A stretch of DNA of 64,000 nucleotides from CAZCBX01 sp964497185. Lineage in GTDB: Bacteria; Bdellovibrionota_G; JALEGL01; JAGRMV01. A model generated the notes under the pieces. That model was not told the DNA's origin. It worked only from the letters and a program-made list of their open reading frames with translations, and did no database searches. The position numbers and the translations under genes are program-made. Of the stretch, positions 31,810-40,519 are shown in pieces (the first letter of the stretch is position 1; the number at the start of each line of letters is the position of its first letter). The stretch lies in the NCBI GenBank assembly GCA_964497185.1, contig CAZCBX010000001.1, forward strand, positions 62,001-126,000, in the 5' to 3' direction.

Positions 31810-33027
31810 TTGAAAAATCTTTCGGTCACCTTGAATGACATTCAACACGCGCATCAGCGAATACAAGGCACGCTTGGTAAAACACCGATCACCCGTTTAT
31901 CGTGCCCTCGATTGGATCGATATGTTTATCTTAAAATGGAAACATTTCACCGCACCGGTAGCTTTAAAGAAAGAGGCGCGCTCAACACCCTTTTGCAAAT
32001 TCAAGCCAAAACGCCCGGCATTCAAATCATAGGCGCCTCTGCAGGCAACCATGCCCAAGCTGTGAGTTATCATGGGTCCAAGCTGGGGTTTCCCGTACAG
32101 ATGTTGATGCCAAAAAATACGCCCATCAATAAAATTCTTGCGACCAAAAAATGGGGGGCTGCCATTGAGTTGGAAGGCAGTACAGTGGATGAGGGCATGA
32201 CCATTGCACGAGATCGAGCCAAAAAAGAAGGCTTTGCCTTTGTGCACGCGTTTGACGACCCACGAATCATTGCAGGCCAAGGCACCATGGCTTTGGAGCT
32301 GTTGGAAGATTTACCGGATTTAGATGTATTGGTTATGCCGGTGGGTGGCGGGGGCTATCTATCGGGTGTGGCCACGGCCATCAAAGCTTTAAAACCGTCC
32401 GTGCGCATCATTGGCGTTCAAACTGAGGTGTATCCACAAGTATCGCAAGCTTATGCAGGGGTGGAGATCAGCCAGCCGTCAGGCCAAAGCACCATCGCTG
32501 ATGGCATTGCCGTCAAAGGGCTTGGCGAGCACACCATTCCACTTTTGCAGGCGTACGTAGATGAAATGGTGCTGGTCACCGATGAGGAAATTGCCCACGC
32601 CATTGCGTATTTGCTTAAAAACCGAAAAATTTTGGCTGAAGGTGCAGGCGCCGCGGGCTTTGCTGCACTCTTGGCACGCAAAATTCAAACGGAAAAAGAT
32701 CAAATCATCGCCACGCCCATTTGTGGTGGTAACATTGACATGAATTTGCTGGTGCGGGTGTTGGAGCGTGGCTTTTTAAAAAGCAAACGCTTGCTGAGTT
32801 TAAATGTGGTTATCTCAGACCGACCGGGCTCCCTGCATGGGTTGACAAAAGTGTTGGCTGATTTGCGCGTGAATATTTTGCAAATCCAACATGACCGCGC
32901 TTCCACCGAAATTCCTTATTACAACACAGGCACGGATCTATTATTAGAAACGTTGGGTCAAGAGCACGCCGAAGAAATTATTGCGGCTCTCCAAGCGCAC
33001 TGTCAAAAAGTCACTGTATACAGCTAA
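31810..33027 (+). CDS. ilvA: Threonine ammonia-lyase (PLP-dependent) with ACT domain
   Basis: 405 residues from the TTG at 31810, chosen because GAGGA lies 7 bases upstream; an ATG at 31780 has none and sits in a palindrome. PLP lysine in FHRTGSFKERGA, the Asn loop GASAGNHAQAVSYH, the phosphate loop VGGGGYLSG and the conserved Ser-Gly near AEGAGAAG are all present. A single ACT domain (about 325-400, VVISDRPGSLHGLTKVLADL) is fused at the C-terminus. This is the short form found in many bacteria as ilvA or tdcB. It converts threonine to 2-oxobutanoate, precursor of isoleucine and propionyl-CoA. Stand-alone gene. Confidence 0.9.
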   Translation: MKNLSVTLNDIQHAHQRIQGTLGKTPITRLSCPRLDRYVYLKMETFHRTGSFKERGALNTLLQIQAKTPGIQIIGASAGNHAQAVSYHGSKLGFPVQMLMPKNTPINKILATKKWGAAIELEGSTVDEGMTIARDRAKKEGFAFVHAFDDPRIIAGQGTMALELLEDLPDLDVLVMPVGGGGYLSGVATAIKALKPSVRIIGVQTEVYPQVSQAYAGVEISQPSGQSTIADGIAVKGLGEHTIPLLQAYVDEMVLVTDEEIAHAIAYLLKNRKILAEGAGAAGFAALLARKIQTEKDQIIATPICGGNIDMNLLVRVLERGFLKSKRLLSLNVVISDRPGSLHGLTKVLADLRVNILQIQHDRASTEIPYYNTGTDLLLETLGQEHAEEIIAALQAHCQKVTVYS

Positions 33028-33046
33028 GCAAGTCGGGGCTTTTATT

Positions 33047-33823
33047 TTAAGCAGAGGTGAAAAGCTCTTGAACCTGCGCCAGCAACACACTGGAGCCGGC
33101 AATGATATCCCCGTGGCGCAAGTCTTCATGGGGATTTGCCTCCCATGTGAGCACTTGGCCACCCGCTTCGCGAACCAGCAAATGACCCGCCGCCATGTCC
33201 CAAATGCCCAAATCTTTGGCCAAAAAAACATCCATTTGGCCCATGGCAATGCGGGTGTAATTGAACACCGCGGACCCTGTTCGGCGGTATGACTGCACCT
33301 GGCGGGTTAATTTTTTTAGCACTTCTTGGATGGCCACGGCCGCTTCAATTTTTTCACGACGGCTGACCACCAAAAGCGCTTGATCGAGGGTGGCTACAGG
33401 GCTTACGGAAATGGGGCGACCATTGCAAAAGGCTCCTTTTTGAGCCGCCGCATACAGGCGCTCATCCAAGGCCGGCACATCAATCCACGCTTCCACCAAT
33501 TCACCTTTTTCAATGCGCGCCAGCGAGATGGCAAAAAATGGAAATCCATGCGAAAAGTTCATGGTGCCGTCCAGTGGGTCCAACACCCAAAGCGAATCAT
33601 GAAGATCCAGCAGGTGACTTTGGGGTGTTTCTTCGCTGAGTAGAGGGGTGTTGGGGCTATGCCGGGCCAACGCTTTGGCAAAAAGCTGTTCAAGGGCGAG
33701 GTCCACCTCGGTGAGCACATCTTTGGGGCCTTTGTCCTTGGACCAGAATGCGCCGCTTGCGTGGTATTGAAGAATCAATTGCCGCGCTTGATTGAACGTT
33801 TCGGTGAGCCAGGTGGGGGTCAT
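33047..33823 (-). CDS. Inositol-monophosphatase family protein (SuhB-like)
   Basis: 258 residues from the ATG at 33823. In-frame starts up to 34 codons earlier exist but have no ribosome binding site, and the family homology begins at TWLTETFNQARQLILQYH. Metal and phosphate sites are intact: LLSEETPQ (Glu of motif 1), WVLDPLDGTMNFSHGFPFFAIS (DPxDGTxNF) and GIWDMAAGHLLVREAGGQV (WDxAAG). The substrate may be inositol-1-phosphate, histidinol phosphate, FBP or 3'-phosphoadenosine phosphate; the sequence does not decide. Confidence 0.9.
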   Translation of the reverse strand: MTPTWLTETFNQARQLILQYHASGAFWSKDKGPKDVLTEVDLALEQLFAKALARHSPNTPLLSEETPQSHLLDLHDSLWVLDPLDGTMNFSHGFPFFAISLARIEKGELVEAWIDVPALDERLYAAAQKGAFCNGRPISVSPVATLDQALLVVSRREKIEAAVAIQEVLKKLTRQVQSYRRTGSAVFNYTRIAMGQMDVFLAKDLGIWDMAAGHLLVREAGGQVLTWEANPHEDLRHGDIIAGSSVLLAQVQELFTSA

Positions 33824-33974
33824 GGCTGGGATCATAACTTTTTTCGACGCAATGACATAATGGTTTTTTGGGTTTGATTCGTGTCTTCGTTCGGAGAGGG
33901 CCAAGGCGGATTTCTTAGCTAACATACCAATATTGATAGATTTTATGGTTGTTTATGCCAGCGAGGAGAAGGCG

Positions 33975-34004
33975 TTGGCGAAATTTCAGCAATTCCGATA
34001 TAAT
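33975..34004 (+). promoter_or_regulatory. Sigma70-type promoter of the FHA-sigma54 activator gene
   Basis: TTGGCG (33975-33980), an 18-base spacer, and a perfect TATAAT (33999-34004), about 65 bases before the ATG at 34070. Confidence 0.6.
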
Positions 34005-34069
34005 AAAAGGTACGGCGGTCATCGGGCCGCAGAACAGATTTGTAAAGCATCAACTGTAGGAATGTATCC

Positions 34070-35923
34070 ATGGATTATGAAAAAACCGCCCCGCAAGTCA
34101 AAGAGAAAGACATCGGCAAAAAAAACGACGCCGTTGGGCCTTTGGAAAAGTCTTATCTTGTGGCCATGACGGGTCCGCATGCTGGTACGGTTTTTACCTT
34201 GGAGCAGGGCGAGATGGTGGCCGGCCGTATGCCCAATACCGATATATTTTTACAAGATCATCAGGTGTCTCGAAACCATGCGTGTTTTGTTTTATCTCAA
34301 GGAGAAACCCGCGTTGAAGACATGGGCAGCACCAACGGCACTTTTGTCAATGGCAAAGCGGTCGAGGGACAAGTGGTGGTGTCCGACGGGGATGAAGTTC
34401 AGGTAGGCTCGACCAATTTTCGCTTTTCCATACACAATCCCATCGATGGCAACAAGTTGGGTTTAAACAACCATGGGTATTTTGAAACGCGGCTTAAAGA
34501 AGAAATGGACCGCGCCGCACGGTTCAAACGAAGTTTATCGGTGTTGATGATTGGCCCCAAAGTCGATGCAGCAGAGCTGACCCAGCACGCAGCCAAACTC
34601 AGCCAAGAGTACCCCAGCGTTGTGCGCTATTTGCAAAAGATTTTACGCACCATGGACCTGCTGGCCCATTACGGAAAATACGAACTCGAACTGCTCTTGC
34701 CTGAAACCGACAAACAAGCCGCATTGCAAATGGCCAAACGCATTTCGCAGGAAACCTCTTTTGGCCCCAACATTAAATTGTCGGTGGGTGTGGCCTCCTA
34801 TCCGGAAGACGGTAGCTCCGGCGACTTGTTGATGGAAAAATCGCGTGTAGCGCTCAAAGCCGCGCGAACTTCTTCGGCCAGCCACGTGGCTGAACATAAA
34901 GAAGAGCCACGTCGCATCATGCTTACGGGCCAAAAAGAAGTCATTGTTCAAAACGAAAAAATGAAAGAACTTTTTGACTTGATTGAGCGCATCGCCAAAT
35001 CCAACATTACGGTGTTGATTCAGGGGGAAACCGGTGTGGGTAAAGAAGTCATGGCCGAGTCCATTCACACCAAAAGTCCACGTAAAGATAAACCTTTGGT
35101 GTGCATCAACTGTGCAGCGCTGACGGAAACGTTGCTTGAAAGCGAATTGTTTGGTCATGAAAAAGGGGCGTTTACAGGGGCAGATCAGCGCAAAATTGGT
35201 TTGTTTGAAACCGCCATTGGCGGCACGGTTTTTTTGGATGAAATTGGCGAAATGCCGCTAAAAACCCAGGCCAAACTTTTGCGTGTGCTTCAGGGTAAAA
35301 CCATCATGCGCGTAGGCTCCAACCAAGAGATACCGGTGGATGTTCGAATCGTTGCGGCCACCAACCGAAAGCTTGAAGAGCAAGTGGAGAAAAAAGAATT
35401 TAGAGAAGATTTATTCTACCGGCTCAATGCAGCCACCTTAACCATTCCACCGCTTCGGGAGCGAAAAGATGAAATTCCTCGTTTGGCCAACACGTTTATG
35501 GATCAGTGTTGTCAGGAAAACGGTTTTGACGAAAAAGAAATCAGTCCAGATGCCATTGAAATGCTTATGAGTTATAGCTGGCCGGGCAACATCCGCGAGC
35601 TTAAAAATACCATTGAGCGCGCCGTGGTGATCGCGGAAGGCGACACCATTTTTAAAGAATCCCTGTCCAGCAAACTGACCTCAGAGGATTCGACGCCTTC
35701 GATCAAGCCTTTTGCCAGCGATGATGGCAGCTTGGATGTGGCCTCGGATGCAACCGTCGTGGGCGACATGAAAGAAGTGGTGGCGGCCTATGAAAAAGAT
35801 TTAATCATCAATGCACTTAAGCGCGTAGATTGGAATCAAACCAAAGCCGCAGAACTGCTAAATGTGCCGCGCCGCACGCTGGTATCCAAAATTAAAAAGT
35901 ACGACATTTACAAGGAGTCATGA
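34070..35923 (+). CDS. FHA / degenerate GGDEF / sigma54-dependent transcription activator
   Basis: 617 residues. FHA domain about 30-120 (VAGRMPNTDIFLQDHQVSRNHAC, GSTNGTFVNG). Residues 135-265 have the shape of a GGDEF domain (YFETRLKEEMDRAARFKRSL, LRTMDLLAHYGKYELELLLP, IKLSVGVASYPEDG), but GGDEF itself is replaced by GKYEL, so it should not make c-di-GMP. AAA+ domain 290-520: Walker A GETGVGKE (319-326), GAFTGA (366-371) for sigma54 contact, and Walker B GGTVFLDE. The C-terminal Fis-type helix-turn-helix is NQTKAAELLNVPRRTLVSKI. Input would be a phosphothreonine partner, not a two-component receiver. It heads an operon with two unknown genes. Confidence 0.93.
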   Translation: MDYEKTAPQVKEKDIGKKNDAVGPLEKSYLVAMTGPHAGTVFTLEQGEMVAGRMPNTDIFLQDHQVSRNHACFVLSQGETRVEDMGSTNGTFVNGKAVEGQVVVSDGDEVQVGSTNFRFSIHNPIDGNKLGLNNHGYFETRLKEEMDRAARFKRSLSVLMIGPKVDAAELTQHAAKLSQEYPSVVRYLQKILRTMDLLAHYGKYELELLLPETDKQAALQMAKRISQETSFGPNIKLSVGVASYPEDGSSGDLLMEKSRVALKAARTSSASHVAEHKEEPRRIMLTGQKEVIVQNEKMKELFDLIERIAKSNITVLIQGETGVGKEVMAESIHTKSPRKDKPLVCINCAALTETLLESELFGHEKGAFTGADQRKIGLFETAIGGTVFLDEIGEMPLKTQAKLLRVLQGKTIMRVGSNQEIPVDVRIVAATNRKLEEQVEKKEFREDLFYRLNAATLTIPPLRERKDEIPRLANTFMDQCCQENGFDEKEISPDAIEMLMSYSWPGNIRELKNTIERAVVIAEGDTIFKESLSSKLTSEDSTPSIKPFASDDGSLDVASDATVVGDMKEVVAAYEKDLIINALKRVDWNQTKAAELLNVPRRTLVSKIKKYDIYKES

Positions 35924-36541
35924 TTGGATAAAGCAACGCGAGAAAAACAAATCCAAGAGTATGCATCGATCATGGAGTTTTTCCATGCGCAAATCAAAAA
36001 ACGATTGGCAGAACAAGACGAGGCATTGGATGAAACCACTGAATTTTATGTGGTACAGCTGCTGGCGTCTCGTTTGCGCACCCAAGAAATTACGCAAGAA
36101 GAAAAACAACATGGTTGGCAGCAAACGCCTCTGGCCATTTTGTATGCCAAAGCATTTTCAACCACCAACAGTGCCACCCGCTTTCAGCTACTGAAGAAAT
36201 TAGGCGACCAGTCGCTGTATACATCTGGATTTTTTGGCGATGCCCTGGCGCGAGATCATCAGCTTTTATCTTATTACACCTCCATGGGCCAAGGCGCATA
36301 CCACGAACTGTCTCGCATGAGTCGCGAAAAAGCGTTTGTGCGGTTGTTTACTGAAATCACAGAAAAATTTTCTTTTATGGTGCTTTTGCTCACCGAAATC
36401 AGTCAGCATTTGCAATTAAGCACCGATCAGCAAGTGATGAAATTGTACGAACGCTGGCTAGCCACCAAAAGTGATAAGCTGCGCCAAAAATTGTTGGCAT
36501 TTGGTTTCGACCCACTCCAGGCAGGAGGCCACGCTGCTTGA
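35924..36541 (+). CDS. Conserved-looking protein of unknown function
   Basis: 205 residues, predicted soluble and mostly helical, with no signal peptide or membrane segment. It uses a TTG start directly after the TGA of the activator gene; AAGGAG lies before it, and the ATG at 35920 runs into a stop after three codons. The middle has GDQSLYTSGFFGDALARDHQ and YYTSMGQGAYHELSRMS. I do not recognise a family. The tight coupling to the FHA-sigma54 gene and to the next unknown gene (TTGA overlap) suggests the three act together. Confidence 0.7.
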   Translation: MDKATREKQIQEYASIMEFFHAQIKKRLAEQDEALDETTEFYVVQLLASRLRTQEITQEEKQHGWQQTPLAILYAKAFSTTNSATRFQLLKKLGDQSLYTSGFFGDALARDHQLLSYYTSMGQGAYHELSRMSREKAFVRLFTEITEKFSFMVLLLTEISQHLQLSTDQQVMKLYERWLATKSDKLRQKLLAFGFDPLQAGGHAA

Positions 36542-37125
36542 CATTTTTGCAGCACATTCAAGCGCGCATTGAGCGCATCTACAATCTAACCTGCCTGCCC
36601 CGCGTGGAAGCCTTTTTAATGGCGCAAAATAAAGATGGTACAGAGGGGCGCGATCATCAATCCAAAGTATGGGTGATGCAAGAGGATCAATCCTTGTATT
36701 TGGGCTTGTATTTTGCACCACACCTTCAACAAAAGCTAAAACAGAGCAACGCACAATGGTCAGTGGCAGAATATTGTGAAGTGGTGGAAGAGGTTAGTCA
36801 CTTTATTTACTTATCTTGGTCGGCCGCGCAAGAACACACTGTGACCCAAATTGATTTAGAACTGCAGGCGGAAATCGATAAGTTTTTGCTTTTATCGCTG
36901 CCCCATTCGCCGCGCCCTTGGTTGTTACGGATGTTGTTTGAGCAAATTCATTATCGCCCAGATTTAAATCAGCAGGAACAGTTTCGTTATCAGTGCGCCA
37001 ATCGTTTGGCCTACAAGTTTGCGCGACGTTTGCAAAGCTTACGCCCGAGCCGGTGGCTGCATATTTTACGCGGCTTTTATCGACAAAGCAGCAGTCAACG
37101 CCGTCGTTTTTTAGAGCACACATAG
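36538..37125 (+). CDS. Conserved-looking protein of unknown function
   Basis: 195 residues, no signal peptide and no membrane helix. The start is TTG in a TTGA overlap with the previous stop, with AGGAGG 9 bases upstream; no ATG is available. Visible segments: VWVMQEDQSLYLGLYFAPHL, YCEVVEEVSHFIYLSWSA, and a basic C-terminus (RPSRWLHILRGFYRQSSSQRRR) that might bind nucleic acid. Family not recognised. Third gene behind the FHA-sigma54 activator. Confidence 0.7.
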   Translation: MTFLQHIQARIERIYNLTCLPRVEAFLMAQNKDGTEGRDHQSKVWVMQEDQSLYLGLYFAPHLQQKLKQSNAQWSVAEYCEVVEEVSHFIYLSWSAAQEHTVTQIDLELQAEIDKFLLLSLPHSPRPWLLRMLFEQIHYRPDLNQQEQFRYQCANRLAYKFARRLQSLRPSRWLHILRGFYRQSSSQRRRFLEHT

Positions 37126-37165
37126 AATCGGTTGAGATTTATAAAAATGCTTGGCAAGCAAAAAA

Positions 37166-37540
37166 ATGGGTGATAGCGCTATAGACATGACCTCAAACGC
37201 TTCCGATAAACGAGTTTCAAAACGGGTTCCTTCCAAGTTCCGTGTCGATTATAAAAGTGAAGGACATTTTTTAATCGAGCATGCCACCAACATCAGTGAA
37301 CACGGCATTTTCGTGGAAACTGACAAACCTTTGAAAAAAGGCAGCGAAATTGAATTGGAATTTTCTTTGCCCGAAACACGCAAAAAAATGAAAGTCATGG
37401 GCGTGGTGATGTGGGTCAATCGCACCCGTAAAAATGCAGACCAAAACTACAACCCTGGCATGGGCATTCGATTTATCAATTTGAATGACATCGATCGAGA
37501 AACATTGATGGCCGCCATCAAGCGCATCGCTGTTTTATAA
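37166..37540 (+). CDS. PilZ-domain protein (TIGR02266-like)
   Basis: 124 residues from the ATG at 37166 (TTG at 37151 and ATG at 37187 are alternatives; none has a good ribosome binding site). The PilZ fold is evident: KRVSKRVPSKFRVDYKS (c-di-GMP-binding R-x3-R type start, here RVPSKFR), NISEHGIFVETDKPLKKGSEIELEFSLP (the D/N-x-S-x-x-G motif as NISEHG), VMGVVMWVNR and GMGIRFINL. Small single-domain PilZ proteins of this type are typical of deltaproteobacteria and link c-di-GMP to motility or development. A paralogue lies at 38769. Confidence 0.88.
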   Translation: MGDSAIDMTSNASDKRVSKRVPSKFRVDYKSEGHFLIEHATNISEHGIFVETDKPLKKGSEIELEFSLPETRKKMKVMGVVMWVNRTRKNADQNYNPGMGIRFINLNDIDRETLMAAIKRIAVL

Positions 37541-37548
37541 AATAAAAA

Positions 37549-38706
37549 TTAAAAACGTTGCTGCCAAAGCACCAACGCTTGAACCAGTGCATGGCGATAG
37601 GCTGCTTGGGATGTTAACAACGGATTGACCACAAACGAGCGCCGGTCTTTACTCCACATGACATAAGGTGGATTGGCTTGCGTAAAATAAGGCAAGTAAC
37701 TTTTACTCATCACCAGATTGCGAGAGCTTTCCGAAAAAAGAGTTTGAAGCTGCACAATCGAATGCTGTTTGCGCAAGTCACGCAGGGTGGTTAGCGATTG
37801 CTGGTCCAGCGGGCCCTCTTGCATGGATGAAACGTCGCGAAAATCGCTGCGCAGTACTTTTTGAATGTCCCGCTTGGCTTGCTGAATGCTTTTGGTCAAA
37901 GCCTGCAAATCGATTTTGGTCTGAGCATCAATCGCGTCGATCAATGAATCTTTTTCCCCTTTGTCAAAGTCTCGACTGTTTTCCGTATAGCCCTCCGATG
38001 CACGTGCGATGGCATGACTTTTTTCGGCCATGGAGGCAGCCACCAGTGCTTGGGCAATGTTTTGCATGGCTCTTTTTTGTGCCACATTGCTTTTGCTCTG
38101 TCCCCCACATTGGTTCATCATTTTGGCCATGGAGGCGGCCTGACCGATATCTTCTTGCGGCGTGCCGCTATTGCCACTGGATGAATTGGAATGGTTGCCA
38201 GCGGCAGAGACAGGATTGCCCTTGTACACATCGTTGAGCAATCGATTCCAGCTCAATACATCGCTGGTTGAAAAATCTTCCGACAAAAGTTTTTTGCCTT
38301 CTTGCATGGGTGCATCTTTGGTGGTTGTGGCTGCGGATCCGCTGCTTTCAAGCACGGTGGTCTGTTCAGGTAGAATGTGGTTTTTTAAATTGGCTACGGG
38401 CATCTGACGAATGTTCTGGCGAAAAATTTCAGAAAAGGCCACTTGACCTTTGGCGCGCCTGGTGACCGTGGCCAGACCGTTGGGGTTGTAGACCATGCGA
38501 TAAGTATCATCTTGAATTTGCCAAGTGAAAATGGTGAGCGATACAGCGCCATAGTGTTTTTGTTTTTTATCCAGTTTCGCCACGCGCGAATCGGTTTGCA
38601 GCAATTGTTGAACATCTTTGGGCGTTGCGGCCACGGCCAATGAAATCCAAGCAAATGCATTCAAGAGCAGGATTGTGGCAATGCGCAATGTGGAAAAAAA
38701 GTTCAT
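37549..38706 (-). CDS. Exported protein of unknown function
   Basis: 385 residues. A hydrophobic N-terminus (ILLLNAFAWISLAVAA) is a signal peptide ending AVAA. The start of the mature part (FTWQIQDDTYRMVYNPNGLATVTRR) looks like beta strands; the middle is Ser/Gly/Asn-rich (NHSNSSSGNSG), followed by a helical region (ALTKSIQQAKRDIQKVL) and a single Cys pair-less CGG. No recognised domain. It lies between two PilZ genes but on the opposite strand, and shares a short divergent gap with the second one. Confidence 0.7.
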   Translation of the reverse strand: MNFFSTLRIATILLLNAFAWISLAVAATPKDVQQLLQTDSRVAKLDKKQKHYGAVSLTIFTWQIQDDTYRMVYNPNGLATVTRRAKGQVAFSEIFRQNIRQMPVANLKNHILPEQTTVLESSGSAATTTKDAPMQEGKKLLSEDFSTSDVLSWNRLLNDVYKGNPVSAAGNHSNSSSGNSGTPQEDIGQAASMAKMMNQCGGQSKSNVAQKRAMQNIAQALVAASMAEKSHAIARASEGYTENSRDFDKGEKDSLIDAIDAQTKIDLQALTKSIQQAKRDIQKVLRSDFRDVSSMQEGPLDQQSLTTLRDLRKQHSIVQLQTLFSESSRNLVMSKSYLPYFTQANPPYVMWSKDRRSFVVNPLLTSQAAYRHALVQALVLWQQRF

Positions 38707-38726
38707 TTTTATGTCTCAATAATATA

Positions 38727-38738
38727 TTAACATGTTAA
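38727..38738. promoter_or_regulatory. 12-base palindrome between divergent genes
   Basis: TTAACATGTTAA is a perfect palindrome in the 62-base AT-rich gap between the exported protein gene and the PilZ gene. It may be an operator; AT-rich palindromes also occur by chance. Confidence 0.3.
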
Positions 38739-38768
38739 AATAATTGATAAAAGCATAGAGACGCATTG

Positions 38769-39155
38769 ATGTTCCGAAAAAAGCCCACCGATAAACGACG
38801 TTACCCACGAATTGAAGCCAAAATTAAGGTTTCATTTCCGACACTTGAAGATTTGCGCGTAGAATACACCCGCAATATCAGTGTGGGGGGTATTTTTTTA
38901 AAAACCGATCAACTTCTAGACCCCAACGCAGAAATTGCGTTAACGCTTTCTTTTCCCGAAAAATTGGGTACGGTGGACATAACGGGCAAGGTTGCTCGTT
39001 TGATGTCGTTGACCCACCCCAGCGATCCCGACAAGCAGCTGTATGGCGTAGGGATACGCTTTGTAAACATGGACCCTGCTGTGATGGAACAAATTGAACA
39101 AGCCATATCCAATTTGCCCGCCAGTGCAATGCACCCTGGTATGGAAGCATCTTAA
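38769..39155 (+). CDS. PilZ-domain protein (TIGR02266-like), second copy
   Basis: 128 residues from ATG 38769; the TTG just before it is the longer alternative. KKPTDKRRYPRIEAKIKVSF has the R-x3-R-type arginines, then RNISVGGIFLKTDQLLDPNAEIALTLSFP with the N-x-S-x-x-G motif, and YGVGIRFVNM. The arrangement is the same as in the gene at 37166, to which it is related over nearly the whole length. Should bind c-di-GMP. Followed 17 bases on by a membrane protein gene, probably one transcript. Confidence 0.88.
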   Translation: MFRKKPTDKRRYPRIEAKIKVSFPTLEDLRVEYTRNISVGGIFLKTDQLLDPNAEIALTLSFPEKLGTVDITGKVARLMSLTHPSDPDKQLYGVGIRFVNMDPAVMEQIEQAISNLPASAMHPGMEAS

Positions 39156-39171
39156 AGATTAAGAGCGTGGC

Positions 39172-40458
39172 ATGAAGCGACTGATCTACGGCTCATTTTT
39201 TTTAATCTGCATGGCCTTAATTGGCTATTCCAAACACACCTACATTCAAAATCAGCACGAAAAAGCCCAAAGCGTATTTGGCCTTTTGCAAAGTCAAATT
39301 CAGGGCGAGCCGATGGACTCACGCAATCAGCTTAAGATGAAAGAAGCGTTGTCCAAATATCCCGACAGCGTGTACTTGCTGCTCCATGATCCTGCCACGC
39401 AAGCTGGATGGGGATTCATCAATGCAGTGTCCTTTGATCACGGTGCGCATATCATTGAACAAAAATTGCATGATGAGGGTACCGTTCCTACTTTTGATTG
39501 GATGACGCGCATGGGGGCCAAAAGTGAATTTATTCAGACCGCTGTATTTCAATGGCCCAAACAAACATGGAACATTCACTACGGGTACTTGTCTCCGGCC
39601 CACCGTTTTGATTGGTACAAGCGAGAGCAAGCTATTTTGGTGGGCTTTTACCTCTGGCTGATGCTGGGCTCATTGCTGTCTTTCTTTTATTTTTTTTCAC
39701 CTGCGCAAGTTTGGCAAAACACCCGCAAGCCAAAAGCAGCAGAAATAGACACTTCCTTGGAAGATGAAATCATAGAACAAGTAGAAACCAAAGCCACTGA
39801 GCAGGCCTATGCAGAAACGCAAGCAGACGACGAAATGGATGATCAGGTACAGCTTTCTCAAGAGCAGGAAGAGCAAGACGATCCCATTGTCGCCATTTTG
39901 GACGGCAATGAAGAAGACGATACAGCGGTCGACGATATCCCCAAACAAATTTGGTTGAGACTATTGGATCAAGCCAATACAAATGAATGGCACACCAAGG
40001 GCAATTTATACGTACGCGAAACACAGAAAGGCATTCATGCGGTGCTTTTTCCATGGGGCACGTCCATGGTGACCCAAAGGGAAATGCTTTTTTCGACGTA
40101 TCTTTTTGAAGCCGAAGCGCGCGTGATGAGCGGCCAAGAAGGTTTTGTTGTTCTGTTTCAAGTCAACAACCATGACCTTATATGGGTGTTGGGGGGCTGG
40201 AAAAATACGCGTTGTGAGGTGGTCGGATACGACTCCACCAAAACCACCCACACCATTGAACCGCGAAAATGGCACCATGTACGGGTTGAAAAAGATCACG
40301 AAGAAGTCATTGGGTACATGGATGGACGCACAGCCTGGCGCTTGTCATTGTCAGACATTACAAAATCTTCCGAGGACCTGGGTTTTTTAAAAGGGCTGGG
40401 CGTGGGCGTGTGGAGCACCAGCACCAAATTCCGCAACATCCGCATACTCAAAATTTAG
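39172..40458 (+). CDS. Membrane protein with acidic linker and concanavalin-like C-terminal domain
   Basis: 428 residues. One membrane helix at 5-20 and a second at about 160-182 (LVGFYLWLMLGSLLSFFYFF) enclose a periplasmic part of 140 residues. Then come 75 very acidic residues (EIDTSLEDEIIEQVETKATE...) and a C-terminal beta domain (about 265-428: NLYVRETQKGIHAVLFPWG, FEAEARVMSGQEGFVVLFQV, RKWHHVRVEKDHEEVIGYMDG), which looks like a LamG/DUF1080-type jelly roll. With this topology the jelly roll lies in the cytoplasm, which is unusual for that fold. Function unknown. Confidence 0.7.
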   Translation: MKRLIYGSFFLICMALIGYSKHTYIQNQHEKAQSVFGLLQSQIQGEPMDSRNQLKMKEALSKYPDSVYLLLHDPATQAGWGFINAVSFDHGAHIIEQKLHDEGTVPTFDWMTRMGAKSEFIQTAVFQWPKQTWNIHYGYLSPAHRFDWYKREQAILVGFYLWLMLGSLLSFFYFFSPAQVWQNTRKPKAAEIDTSLEDEIIEQVETKATEQAYAETQADDEMDDQVQLSQEQEEQDDPIVAILDGNEEDDTAVDDIPKQIWLRLLDQANTNEWHTKGNLYVRETQKGIHAVLFPWGTSMVTQREMLFSTYLFEAEARVMSGQEGFVVLFQVNNHDLIWVLGGWKNTRCEVVGYDSTKTTHTIEPRKWHHVRVEKDHEEVIGYMDGRTAWRLSLSDITKSSEDLGFLKGLGVGVWSTSTKFRNIRILKI

Positions 40459-40519
40459 TTGAGGACAGACACCTGAGGTGTATGGGCCTAAAAAAATCAT
40501 TGTCTGCGATTGAAAAATT

